Below are positions 1 through 7,268 of a DNA stretch of 36,229 nucleotides, one piece after another. The notes under the pieces are model-generated. The model did not search any database. It was given only the letters and a program-made list of their open reading frames with translations, and was not told where the DNA came from. The stretch is from NCBI GenBank assembly GCA_903904735.1, contig CAIVDM010000215.1, positions 1-36,229 of the forward strand, read 5' to 3'. This DNA is from an uncultured delta proteobacterium. Its GTDB lineage: Bacteria > Bdellovibrionota_C > UBA2361 > OMII01. The position numbers and the translations under genes are program-made. Position 1 is the first letter of the stretch. Every line of letters starts with the position of its first letter.

Positions 1-947
1 AAACTCTCGATGTCCTCACACCACTGACGACGCAGCGGCTCACGGAGTACGGTCCCCGTGACTGAAGAAGTTACCTCTGTCAGATAGACCATCTCGCGCA
101 CGCCCGCGTTCGGCATTAAACGAGAATACAAGACTGTCGTCTTAAGCGCTGGTTTTTGGAGCGGAGTGCTACCCGTGCCGCGTGTCAGAGAGGCGATCGT
201 GCCGAGGTTTAAGAGTGGTCGATCTCCCACGCTTAGCCGTCCCAAAAGCGCCGCCTGCTGGTCCCCGAGCAGCGCCGTGATAGGGACTTCACGAAAAACC
301 GTATGGGGAGCAAGTGATGGGTTAACGCGCGCGAGCCTTTTTTTATCGATCTGAAACTGCCGGCACAGCCCATCACTCCACGCGCGCTCAGCCAAGCTAT
401 AGAGCATCGTGCGAGACGCCATCGTGTCCTCGGTAATAAACACCCTGCCCTCACTTAACCGAAACACAAGAAATGAATCGAGTGTTCCAACGTAAATGGA
501 GGGCTCCAGAAACTCTCGTTGTAGGATATGAATCTTGGGCGCCGCGAAGTTGGGGATCGTTGGTATCCCTGTCTGGTTCGAGATTAGCTCCACGCCTCGT
601 CCAAGCGCTTGAATCTGCGGGTAGGTGCGCGTGTCCGCCCATGTAATGACCGGGTGAACAGCCATTCCATCGGGAGCATTCCACGCCAGCACCCCCGAGC
701 GCTGGACGGCGAGACCCGCCGCGGCGATAGTAGCCTCGAGCGCGGTGGCTTTTTCGATCGCTTTCTCGAATATCTCGATGACTGAGAGAAACACCCCTTC
801 TGGGTCCTGCTCAACGCACCGCTCATTCACCTCTGGGGATGGCACTTGGACGGACCACTCGGCGACGGAACCGCCCTGCTCATCAAGGAGCACTCCCTTT
901 GTGGAGCTTGAGCCTTGGTCGATACCCAGATAGAGGAGTGTTTTCAT
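1..947 (-). CDS. FGGY-family carbohydrate kinase, glycerol kinase-like (3' end beyond window)
   Basis: The frame is open from an ATG at 947 to the window edge, 315 codons without a stop, so the C-terminal part of a roughly 500-residue family member is missing. The N-terminus reads LGIDQGSSSTKGVLLDEQG, the phosphate-1 motif of the ASKHA/FGGY fold. Further on there is an AVQRSGVLAW segment, a HPVITWADTRT segment, and GDQQAALLGR, which matches the glycerol kinase GDQQAALFGQ motif closely. The family transfers phosphate from ATP to glycerol or a sugar/polyol in the cytoplasm. The substrate cannot be fixed because glycerol-specific residues cannot be checked over the whole length. A purine-rich AAGGG lies 6 nt before the ATG. 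The gene is divergent from mqnC with about 180 nt between, and I see no other glycerol-metabolism gene nearby. Confidence 0.85.
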   Translation of the reverse strand, partial: MKTLLYLGIDQGSSSTKGVLLDEQGGSVAEWSVQVPSPEVNERCVEQDPEGVFLSVIEIFEKAIEKATALEATIAAAGLAVQRSGVLAWNAPDGMAVHPVITWADTRTYPQIQALGRGVELISNQTGIPTIPNFAAPKIHILQREFLEPSIYVGTLDSFLVFRLSEGRVFITEDTMASRTMLYSLAERAWSDGLCRQFQIDKKRLARVNPSLAPHTVFREVPITALLGDQQAALLGRLSVGDRPLLNLGTIASLTRGTGSTPLQKPALKTTVLYSRLMPNAGVREMVYLTEVTSSVTGTVLREPLRRQWCEDIES

Positions 948-1128
948 GCTGAACCCTTCTGGTTAGGATACTCTACTTTGGGCCTCTATCGCTATGCGCC
1001 CTGGGCGAACCTGTAGCGTAGAGCGAACATTCGCTTTAAATAGCCCCTATAAGTCCATGCCACCAGATGAATTTCTCTCAGTTTTTGTGGTAGAGTCCTA
1101 CCCAGAAGTCTCTTCTCGGAGTCGCCCT

Positions 1129-2301
1129 GTGACTGATAAAATTACCCTGACCTCCAAGATCCACGCCGGTGAGCGCCTAACCAAAGCTGAAGCTCTCGCC
1201 GCCTGGAACCTCTTTGACCTGCATGAGATGGGAAGCCTCGCCCAATATGTGAGGTTTCAACACAATCCAGAGAAAAACGTCACGTACCTCATCGACAGGA
1301 ACATTAACTATACCAACGTGTGCAACTCCGATTGCTCCTTCTGCGCCTTCTATCGGCATGACCCGAAAGACCCCGAGGCCTACGTGCTCTCACGAGACGT
1401 GTTAGGTCAGAAGATCGAGGAGGCTGTACAGCTCGGCGCCAGTCGAATACTTCTTCAAGGCGGACACAACGATGAGCTACCTTACTCGTTCTATCTGGAT
1501 ATGATCGAGTGGATTCATTCACGCTATAAAGTTCAGCTCAACGCCTTCTCGCCATCTGAGATCCACCAGATGACGATCGTTTCCGGCAAGAGCTCGAAAC
1601 AGGTTCTCTCTGATCTTCAAACAAGAGGACTCTACGGTCTGCCCGGTGGAGGAGCTGAGATCCTGGACGATGAGGTGCGTAAGCGAGTCTCGCCGAAAAA
1701 GATCTCTGGGGGCCGATGGCTTGAGATAATGTCGGAGGCTCACGATTTGGGGCTTATCACCACCGCCACCATGGTGATCGGATTTGGTGAGAGCATTGAG
1801 CATCGCGTCAATCACCTTGAGAGGCTTCGCACACTCCACGATCGGGCGCTCGACAAGGGCAAAAAGGGGTTTAACCTTTTCATCTCGTGGACCCATCAAT
1901 TCAATGAGCGTACCTCCCTTGGAAGAAGCAGGCACGTCGGTAAGTACGGCGCGGGCGCCGTTGAGTACCTCAAGAACGTCGCGTGGAGCCGTATCGTCCT
2001 GGATAATATCACGCATCATCAATCAAGCTGGCCAACATGCGGACCGCACGTCGCTGAGATCGGGCTTCACATGGGATGCGATGATATCGGAAGCACGATG
2101 ATGGAGGAGAATGTGGTCTCGCAAGCAGGGGCTCCAACAGCGCAGAAATGGTCGATGAGCCCCGAGGAACTTGAGCTCCACATTCGGCAAGCGGGATTCA
2201 CGCCAGTTCAGCGTGACAGTAATTTCAAGGTAATCGCTCAGCGTGAGGCATATTCAACCACAAACAATGGGGCGAGCGCTCTCGAGGCTCCACCATCGTA
2301 A
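1129..2301 (+). CDS. mqnC: Cyclic dehypoxanthine futalosine synthase (radical SAM), menaquinone biosynthesis
   Basis: MqnC cyclises dehypoxanthine futalosine in the futalosine route to menaquinone, using a 4Fe-4S cluster and S-adenosylmethionine. The radical SAM motif NVCNSDCSFCAFYR places the three cluster cysteines at about residues 65, 69 and 72. It is followed by YVLSRDVLGQKIEEA, ILLQGGHNDELP and LYGLPGGGAEILDDEVRKR, which are characteristic of MqnC rather than MqnE. I chose the GTG at 1129 because GGAG (1118-1121) sits 7 nt upstream and the product, 390 residues, is near the family length of about 370. The frame stays open upstream to 994, but that extension has no resemblance to the family. 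The stop overlaps the next ATG by one base (TAATG), so the three genes to 4519 probably form an operon. No other mqn gene is in the window. Confidence 0.92.
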   Translation: MTDKITLTSKIHAGERLTKAEALAAWNLFDLHEMGSLAQYVRFQHNPEKNVTYLIDRNINYTNVCNSDCSFCAFYRHDPKDPEAYVLSRDVLGQKIEEAVQLGASRILLQGGHNDELPYSFYLDMIEWIHSRYKVQLNAFSPSEIHQMTIVSGKSSKQVLSDLQTRGLYGLPGGGAEILDDEVRKRVSPKKISGGRWLEIMSEAHDLGLITTATMVIGFGESIEHRVNHLERLRTLHDRALDKGKKGFNLFISWTHQFNERTSLGRSRHVGKYGAGAVEYLKNVAWSRIVLDNITHHQSSWPTCGPHVAEIGLHMGCDDIGSTMMEENVVSQAGAPTAQKWSMSPEELELHIRQAGFTPVQRDSNFKVIAQREAYSTTNNGASALEAPPS

Positions 2302-3188
2302 TGAGCGGCGTGGACTACACGGCGGCTACAAGCCTTTCGCGCGAGACCTGGCAGCGACTTCGAGAGGAGCATCAGGCGAAGGTAGGCGCATGGACTGATG
2401 ACCGGGTGTACCGAGCGAATCTTGGCGTCCCGCACCCCGTCTACGATTTTCTCTTTACCTATTACTCGTTTCGTCCCGCCTACCTCAAACGCTGGACACC
2501 TGGGGTTGATGTCTCGCTTATTGACGCCCATCCCGATGAACTCGACTGGTGCGAGGATTTTATCGAGGGAGCGGATGGCTGGGTGATACCCGCCTCTTCC
2601 TTCCCCTCTCACCGCAGAGACTATCTCTCCTGGGCTATCACCTACCTGGAGCGGACCGCCGAGCGTCCAGCGTCATTCCACTGCTTTGGGCTCCATGAAT
2701 GGGCGATGGTGTATAAAGCCGAGACAGCGAGACACTCACAGATTCCACTGCGCCTATCAAAAGCTGAGATAGCCAGAGTCGTCGACGACGCCGAGTTGCG
2801 GTGCACGCACTACGACGCATATCGCTTTTTCACCCCCGAAGCAGCGCCGCTCAATCGACATTCATTGTCGCGCGCGACTACGACCGACTTTGACCAACGT
2901 GGTTGTATCCACGTCACCATGGATTTATATCGGTTCGCTCACAAGATAGCGCCGTGGTGCTCGAGCGATCTTATCGCTGACTCGTTTTTGATGGCGTGTG
3001 AAGCTCGCGCTGTCGATATGCGAGCGAGTCCTTACGATCTCTCTAACCTCGACATGAAACCGATCCGAATTGAAGCTGATGATGGAAGAGAGGAGTACAT
3101 CGCGGAACAGCGACAACTAACGGAAAAAGCGATACCTTTGCGATCAAGATTGTTAAACGTGTATAGATACCTTCGAGAGCGCGCGTGA
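2301..3188 (+). CDS. Conserved protein of uncertain function, often labelled 3-methyladenine DNA glycosylase
   Basis: The 295-residue soluble protein carries blocks I recognise from a conserved bacterial family: FHCFGLHEWAMVYK, RCTHYDAYRFFTPEAAPLN, GCIHVTMDLYRFAHKI and DMRASPYDLSNLDMKPI. Database records often call this family 3-methyladenine DNA glycosylase, but I see no helix-hairpin-helix motif or AlkA/Tag/Mpg signature supporting that name. The many conserved His, Asp and Tyr residues suggest an enzyme, possibly metal-dependent; that is inference. The start overlaps the mqnC stop by one base and the stop overlaps the selO start by four, which indicates translational coupling with both. 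No signal peptide or membrane segment is visible. The family assignment is fairly sure; the function is not. Confidence 0.8.
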   Translation: MSGVDYTAATSLSRETWQRLREEHQAKVGAWTDDRVYRANLGVPHPVYDFLFTYYSFRPAYLKRWTPGVDVSLIDAHPDELDWCEDFIEGADGWVIPASSFPSHRRDYLSWAITYLERTAERPASFHCFGLHEWAMVYKAETARHSQIPLRLSKAEIARVVDDAELRCTHYDAYRFFTPEAAPLNRHSLSRATTTDFDQRGCIHVTMDLYRFAHKIAPWCSSDLIADSFLMACEARAVDMRASPYDLSNLDMKPIRIEADDGREEYIAEQRQLTEKAIPLRSRLLNVYRYLRERA

Positions 3189-4519
3189 TACTTCCCCCCT
3201 CCTACCTATCACTACCTGTAAAGTTTCGGCGTGAGGTTCGACCCGAGGTCTACCCTAAGCCTGAAATCGCTATCTACAACGACGAGCTCGCGAAACAGCT
3301 TGGGGTGGATCTGCGAGACGCGAACATTCTATCGGGCGCTGTTATTCAACCAGGCACCACCCCTCTGGCGCTCGGTTATGCCGGTCATCAATTCGGAAAC
3401 TACACCGTGCTCGGCGATGGTAGAGCTGTTCTTTTAGGCGAGATCGAGAGCCCTGACGGCAAGCGCTGGGACATTCAGCTTAAAGGTTCGGGACGTACTC
3501 CGTTCTCACGAAGGGGTGATGGCAGAGCAACATTGGGACCGATGCTGCGCGAATACATCATGTCTGAGGCGCTCGCGGCGCTCGGCATCCCCACGACGCG
3601 ATCGCTTGCGGTGCTTACCACAGGTGAGTCCGTATTCCGCTTTTCGCAAGAGCCGGGAGCTATTCTGGTTCGAGTGGCGGCGAGTCACCTGCGAATAGGA
3701 ACCTTTGAGTACGCCACTGACGATGAGTTAGGCACGCTCGCTGACTTCACGATCCAAAGACACTATCCTGAGCTTCTCGCTCAAGACGACAAATACTATC
3801 GATTTCTCCGCCAGGTCATCGCTCGCCAAGCCAAACTTGTGGCTCAATGGATGAGCATTGGCTTTATTCACGGAGTAATGAACACCGACAACGTGGCGCT
3901 CTCGGGCGAAACGATAGATTTCGGGCCGTGCGCGTTCATGAACCGATACGATCCCAGCACGACGTACAGCTCTATCGATACACAGGGCCGATACGCGTTT
4001 GGCAATCAGCCCTCGATTATGCATTGGAACTTGGCGCGCTTCGCCGAGACTCTATTACCACTTCTCGCTGACGCGACTGAAGTCGCTATTAAGAGAGCGG
4101 AAGAGGCGCTGCAGACGTTTCCTCTCGCCTTTAATGCCGAGTTAGAGCGCTTGATGTCCCAGAAGCTTGGCGGGGACCTATCCTCGCTCGAGGAGCTCTA
4201 CCGCTGGATGTATGAGACTGGCGCTGATTACACCAACACCTTTGCTGATCTCTCCTTAGCGGAACCATCATCATCCGATGATAGATTTCGCGCGTGGCAC
4301 GCGAAGTGGAAGGAATCAGTCTCTCAGGAAATTAAAAATCACCACGTGATCCCCAGAAACCGACTCGTTGAGGAGGCGCTCGTCGCGGCGGCGCAAGAAA
4401 GCAACCTAACACCATTGCATGAGCTTGTGAGCGTACTGCGTCGTCCGTATGAGCGTCCGCATATTAAGTATCGATCCGCCGACGATACTGCCGATTACAG
4501 AACATTCTGCGGAACATAA
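3185..4519 (+). CDS. selO: SelO/YdiU family protein adenylyltransferase (pseudokinase-fold AMPylase)
   Basis: SelO transfers AMP from ATP to Ser/Thr/Tyr hydroxyls of target proteins and is linked to redox homeostasis. Signature blocks are GYAGHQFGNYTVLGDGRA (residues about 64-81), WDIQLKGSGRTPFSR with the nucleotide-binding lysine near 100, HLRIGTFEYA, and HGVMNTDN...TIDFGP. In that last block Asp235/Asn236 and Asp245 match the catalytic and metal-binding residues of characterised SelO in identity and spacing. The product is 444 residues, slightly shorter than E. coli YdiU (478). It ends in FCGT, so a cysteine stands near the terminus where the human protein has selenocysteine, and no in-frame UGA is involved. 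The GTG start overlaps the previous stop by four bases (GTGA). It is the last gene of the mqnC operon. Confidence 0.93.
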   Translation: MILPPSYLSLPVKFRREVRPEVYPKPEIAIYNDELAKQLGVDLRDANILSGAVIQPGTTPLALGYAGHQFGNYTVLGDGRAVLLGEIESPDGKRWDIQLKGSGRTPFSRRGDGRATLGPMLREYIMSEALAALGIPTTRSLAVLTTGESVFRFSQEPGAILVRVAASHLRIGTFEYATDDELGTLADFTIQRHYPELLAQDDKYYRFLRQVIARQAKLVAQWMSIGFIHGVMNTDNVALSGETIDFGPCAFMNRYDPSTTYSSIDTQGRYAFGNQPSIMHWNLARFAETLLPLLADATEVAIKRAEEALQTFPLAFNAELERLMSQKLGGDLSSLEELYRWMYETGADYTNTFADLSLAEPSSSDDRFRAWHAKWKESVSQEIKNHHVIPRNRLVEEALVAAAQESNLTPLHELVSVLRRPYERPHIKYRSADDTADYRTFCGT

Positions 4520-4585
4520 CCGACGAGAATTCAGAATTCAAACCTCATCAGCTAGTTACATCAACCATTGCGCTGCCGTTATCTC

Positions 4586-4609
4586 TAATTTCTGTTATAT
4601 TAGAAATTA
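4586..4609. promoter_or_regulatory. 8-bp perfect palindrome, probable operator of the regulator-ndh operon
   Basis: TAATTTCT (4586-4593) and AGAAATTA (4602-4609) are perfect inverted repeats separated by 8 nt. The spacer contains TATATT (4596-4601). The site lies 22 bp before the start of a dimeric winged-helix regulator gene, so autoregulation by that protein is the simplest reading. This is inference from position and symmetry. Confidence 0.6.
4593..4601 (+). promoter_or_regulatory. Probable extended -10 promoter of the gbsR-like/ndh operon
   Basis: The sequence TGTTATATT fits the extended -10 pattern TGnTATAAT with one mismatch. No good -35 box is seen 16-18 nt upstream, which is common for extended -10 promoters. 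The element lies between the arms of the palindrome at 4586-4609, so a bound dimer would block RNA polymerase. Confidence 0.5.
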
Positions 4610-4630
4610 CTGAACGTAGGGGATTTGAAT

Positions 4631-5176
4631 ATGGGCGGCGCTAACACGCAGAGAAGCTCGGACTCCATTAAGGAACAGCTTGTCTTGCACTGGGGAGAGA
4701 TGGGGAGTCGCTGGGGAATCAATCGAGCTCTGGCGCAGATTCACGCGCTCTTATTTATCGAGGACCGCCCGCTTCATGCCCAAGAGATCAGCGAGCGACT
4801 CTCTCTGGCGCGATCGAATGTGAGCACTGGCATCCGAGAGCTTCAAACGTGGGGGGTTGTCTCCGTGGTTCACTTCAAGGGAGACAGGCGAGATTACTTT
4901 ACATGTTCCAAAGATCCCTGGGAGATGTTCGAGGTTATCTCCGATCGACGTATGCGGACCGAGCTCGAACCAACTGTGCACTTTTTGAACGAGCTTCGAC
5001 GTAAGCATGCGTCGGATATCCCACCACAGGTGAGCGACCTCGCTAAGTTCCTCGAAGGTGGACTCAATTTTTATCGCAAGACGCGAAGGCTACCTCGGTC
5101 TCTCATCAAAAGACTTCTCAAACTCGACGTTCGAATCACACGCCTACTTGGCGCCGGCAAAAAGGAGGAAGCATGA
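4631..5176 (+). CDS. GbsR/MarR-type winged-helix transcriptional regulator
   Basis: The 181-residue protein has the pattern of GbsR-like MarR-superfamily regulators: RALAQIHALLFI, then HAQEISERLSLARSNVSTGIR as the helix-turn-helix recognition region, then WGVVSVVHFKGDRRDYF as the wing, then DPWEMFEVISDRRMRTE leading into a helical dimerisation segment. Such proteins bind DNA as dimers and often respond to a small ligand. I chose the ATG at 4631 because AGGGGA (4618-4623) lies 7 nt upstream; a TTG at 4625 would be almost on top of that ribosome binding site. The gene overlaps the NADH dehydrogenase gene by four bases (ATGA), so it probably controls that gene and itself. The signal it senses cannot be read from the sequence; a respiratory or redox cue is plausible. 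Confidence 0.88.
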   Translation: MGGANTQRSSDSIKEQLVLHWGEMGSRWGINRALAQIHALLFIEDRPLHAQEISERLSLARSNVSTGIRELQTWGVVSVVHFKGDRRDYFTCSKDPWEMFEVISDRRMRTELEPTVHFLNELRRKHASDIPPQVSDLAKFLEGGLNFYRKTRRLPRSLIKRLLKLDVRITRLLGAGKKEEA

Positions 5177-6399
5177 AAAGAAAACTACTCATACTTGGAG
5201 GCGGTTTCGCGGCTCTTCAAGTCGCGAAACGCGTCTCGCTCGCTCTTTATGATATCGCGATTGTCTCGCCGCGGGATCACTTTCTTTTCACACCACTACT
5301 CGCTTCCTCAACTGTTGGCACGGTGGAGTTGCGCAGCATTACGGAACCCCTTCTCGGGTTTCGTAAGGATGTTCGCTTCGTCTGCGCCGAAGCGACCGGA
5401 ATAGATCCAGCTTCGAAAACGGTGCGCATCAAGCCCAGCCATGAGGCGCAGGAGTCAACGCTGCCGTACGATACCCTTGTGATAGCGGTCGGCGCCCGCA
5501 TTCAAACATTCGGGATTCCCGGGGCCGACACGATCGCGCTACCGCTCAAAGAGAGCGTCGACGCTCGAGTTATCCGCGGGAGAATCGTCGAGCAGATAAA
5601 GAAGGCCCTACTTCCCTCGCTAACGCGAGAGGAACGACGCACACTGCTCTCATTCGTGGTAGTCGGAGGTGGCCCAACCGGAATCGAGTTCGCTGGCGAG
5701 CTATCTGACCTAGCGCGCCGCGAGATTCGTCGTGTCGCTCCAGAAATCAGCGCTGACATATCGATAACAGTCGTTGAGGCTGGCTCTGAGATCCTTTCCG
5801 TATTTAGCCAGACCCTTCGTCGTTACGCGATGCGCGCCTTCGCAAGACAAAAGATAACCGTCCGTACCGCGTCTCGGGTAAAGGAGGTGCGCGAAGATGC
5901 CGTCGTCCTTAGCGACGGCGAGGTGCTTCCAGCTGGGATGACGATCTGGTCGGCGGGTATACGCCCCACCAATCTCGCGCAGAGCAGCAGTTTCTCGAAA
6001 GACAACAGAGGAAGGATCGTCGTCAACAGCTATCTGCAGGTTTCCGACCATCAGGACATCTTCGCGCTTGGTGACTGTTCGTTCATCCCTGGCAAAGAGT
6101 ATCCAACAACCGCCCAAGTCGCTCAGCAGCAGGGCAAGTATCTCGGAAAGTCGCTGGATGTATGGGCAAAGGGAAGGACGCCAAAGCCTTTTGGGTATTT
6201 TCACCAGGGAATGCTCGCGTATGTCGGCAATAACAAGGGTCTCGCGGACACTCCCGCTGGGGGCTTGCGAGGATGGATGGCGTGGCTAATGTGGCGCTGG
6301 GTCTACCTCACTAAGTTAGTGAGCTTACGCAATAAGGTGCTCGTAGTCTTCGATTGGTTCAAAGCGCGTTTATTCGGGCGAGACCTTTCGCATTTTTAG
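5173..6399 (+). CDS. ndh: Type II NADH dehydrogenase (NDH-2), FAD-dependent, non-proton-pumping
   Basis: NDH-2 passes electrons from NADH to membrane quinone without pumping protons. The 408-residue product begins with the FAD-binding Rossmann motif ILGGGFAALQVAKR (about 7-20), has a second dinucleotide motif VVVGGGPTGIEFAGEL near residue 165 for NADH, an IFALGDC FAD-contact segment, and PTTAQVAQQQGKYLGK, typical of NDH-2. The C-terminal part (FGYFHQGMLAYVGNNKG, then a tryptophan-rich amphipathic stretch) matches the peripheral membrane anchor of the family. AGGAGG at 5163-5168 precedes the ATG, which overlaps the regulator gene by four bases. Because mqnC is nearby, menaquinone is the likely acceptor, but this is inference. 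A related flavin oxidoreductase cannot be excluded. Confidence 0.9.
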   Translation: MKRKLLILGGGFAALQVAKRVSLALYDIAIVSPRDHFLFTPLLASSTVGTVELRSITEPLLGFRKDVRFVCAEATGIDPASKTVRIKPSHEAQESTLPYDTLVIAVGARIQTFGIPGADTIALPLKESVDARVIRGRIVEQIKKALLPSLTREERRTLLSFVVVGGGPTGIEFAGELSDLARREIRRVAPEISADISITVVEAGSEILSVFSQTLRRYAMRAFARQKITVRTASRVKEVREDAVVLSDGEVLPAGMTIWSAGIRPTNLAQSSSFSKDNRGRIVVNSYLQVSDHQDIFALGDCSFIPGKEYPTTAQVAQQQGKYLGKSLDVWAKGRTPKPFGYFHQGMLAYVGNNKGLADTPAGGLRGWMAWLMWRWVYLTKLVSLRNKVLVVFDWFKARLFGRDLSHF

Positions 6400-6454
6400 G
6401 CTGCGCCGAAGGGAGAGCTCATCAGATTCGATCAAGCGTGGCGCCAAGCCGCTC

Positions 6455-6509
6455 AAAAAAGCGCGAGCAATACAGAACGGAATGAACCTTTCTGAAAACC
6501 GCTCGCGCT
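6455..6509 (-). terminator. Probable Rho-independent terminator for the minus-strand gene ending at 6542
   Basis: AGCGCGAGC (6460-6468) pairs perfectly with GCTCGCGCT (6501-6509), and inside the loop CAGAA (6473-6477) pairs with TTCTG (6490-6494). Read on the minus strand, the structure runs straight into six T residues. It lies about 30 bp beyond the stop of the minus-strand gene, the right place and orientation for its terminator. The loop is long for a classical terminator, although the nested stem shortens it. Confidence 0.6.
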
Positions 6510-6541
6510 ATGCCATCAACCAACTCATCAAAGCAGGTTTC

Positions 6542-6988
6542 TCACTCAAAGATGATGGTGTCGGCGGGCCCCAAGCTATCATCTGGACCGCGTTTTCCAT
6601 CTTCCTCATAGGTGAGTTCAGCATCGCCGTCATCTTCTATGATTCGGGGAGCGCGAACCTCGAGAAACCATCGCTCGTCGCCGATGATCATCTCCGGAAA
6701 GAACAGCTCCTCTCCTCCGGAGCGGGCATCTACATCCGTTTTCGAGAAGTAGACACCCTCACCTATTGGAGTCGGAACGAGAGTCACCTCTCCCTGAGGG
6801 GATCGCTTCAGAAGCCAATATACGGCTCCTGCTTGGGCGTCGTGCGCCTCAACGGCAGACAAAACTCGCTCGTGCGGCATGAGTTGGATTGTAATCCCGG
6901 ACTCCGTCAGAACCTGTGAACAGGTGATCAATTCACCCAAGTATTCTCCCGTGCATTTCCAACTCTGATCAACAATTATCAATCTCAC
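6542..6988 (-). CDS. Hypothetical acidic protein, no family recognised
   Basis: The 148-residue product matches no family I know. It starts MRLIIVDQSWK like a small alpha/beta domain, has mixed hydrophobic and charged stretches in the middle, and ends in a strongly acidic tail (IIEDDGDAELTYEEDGK followed by more Asp/Glu). No signal peptide or membrane segment is visible. The GTG start is supported by AAGGAA (rc of 6996-7001) 7 nt upstream, and a probable terminator follows the stop. These flanking signals are why I prefer it to the overlapping plus-strand open frame. It is convergent with ndh. The gene is probable; its role is unknown. Confidence 0.6.
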   Translation of the reverse strand: MRLIIVDQSWKCTGEYLGELITCSQVLTESGITIQLMPHERVLSAVEAHDAQAGAVYWLLKRSPQGEVTLVPTPIGEGVYFSKTDVDARSGGEELFFPEMIIGDERWFLEVRAPRIIEDDGDAELTYEEDGKRGPDDSLGPADTIIFE

Positions 6989-7181
6989 GATCGCGTTCCT
7001 TTCAAGAACGAGAGATCGCCGCTCGACCGCAAAGCACTTGCTTTAGCTACATCTACGAACAGCGTCTGCAGGCGAAACCCGTTCGCATATAGACGCCGCT
7101 CGCTACATCCTTCTACCCGTCCTGTATAACTCGCTAGCACTATTGCACCGCAGGTAGGGTTACTACTCAAGCAAACGGGCC

Positions 7182-7204
7182 AAATTAAACGGCTAGTTTA
7201 ATTT
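7182..7204. repeat. 9-bp perfect AT-rich hairpin (operator or terminator)
   Basis: AAATTAAAC (7182-7190) and GTTTAATTT (7196-7204) are perfect inverted repeats around the loop GGCTA. They lie 65 bp beyond the stop of trmJ and about 190 bp upstream of the next minus-strand gene. No T run follows on either strand, so a classical terminator is unlikely and a protein-binding palindrome is possible. Otherwise the 6989-7268 gap shows nothing I can name. Confidence 0.45.
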
Positions 7205-7268
7205 ACCGCTCTTAGGTATCACCATCAATTGGTCTTAGCGGTGCTTCGAGATGACACTTGCCCCTCTC

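Noticed and set aside
994..1128. N-terminal extension of MqnC to the ATG at 994
   Set aside because: The added 45 residues are not family-like, and a GTG with a well-placed GGAG gives a normal length.
1519..2022. 167-codon minus-strand frame inside mqnC
   Set aside because: It lies wholly within conserved mqnC coding sequence; a shadow of codon bias.
4485..4519. Possible selenocysteine end in SelO
   Set aside because: The C-terminus is FCGT with an ordinary cysteine codon and TAA stop; no in-frame TGA or extension.
4527..4539. Two GAATTC copies one base apart after selO
   Set aside because: The short repeat has no second site nearby and no clear role; likely coincidence.
5710..6204. 164-codon minus-strand frame inside ndh
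   Set aside because: It is antisense to conserved NDH-2 motifs and has no family resemblance.
6482..6919. 145-codon plus-strand open frame opposite the acidic-protein gene
   Set aside because: It overlaps the probable terminator, has no ribosome binding site, and its product looks like chance; the minus-strand frame has better start and end signals.
6985..7170. 61-codon minus-strand frame whose TGA overlaps the GTG of the acidic-protein gene
   Set aside because: It starts at TTG without a ribosome binding site and the product resembles nothing; the overlap may be chance.
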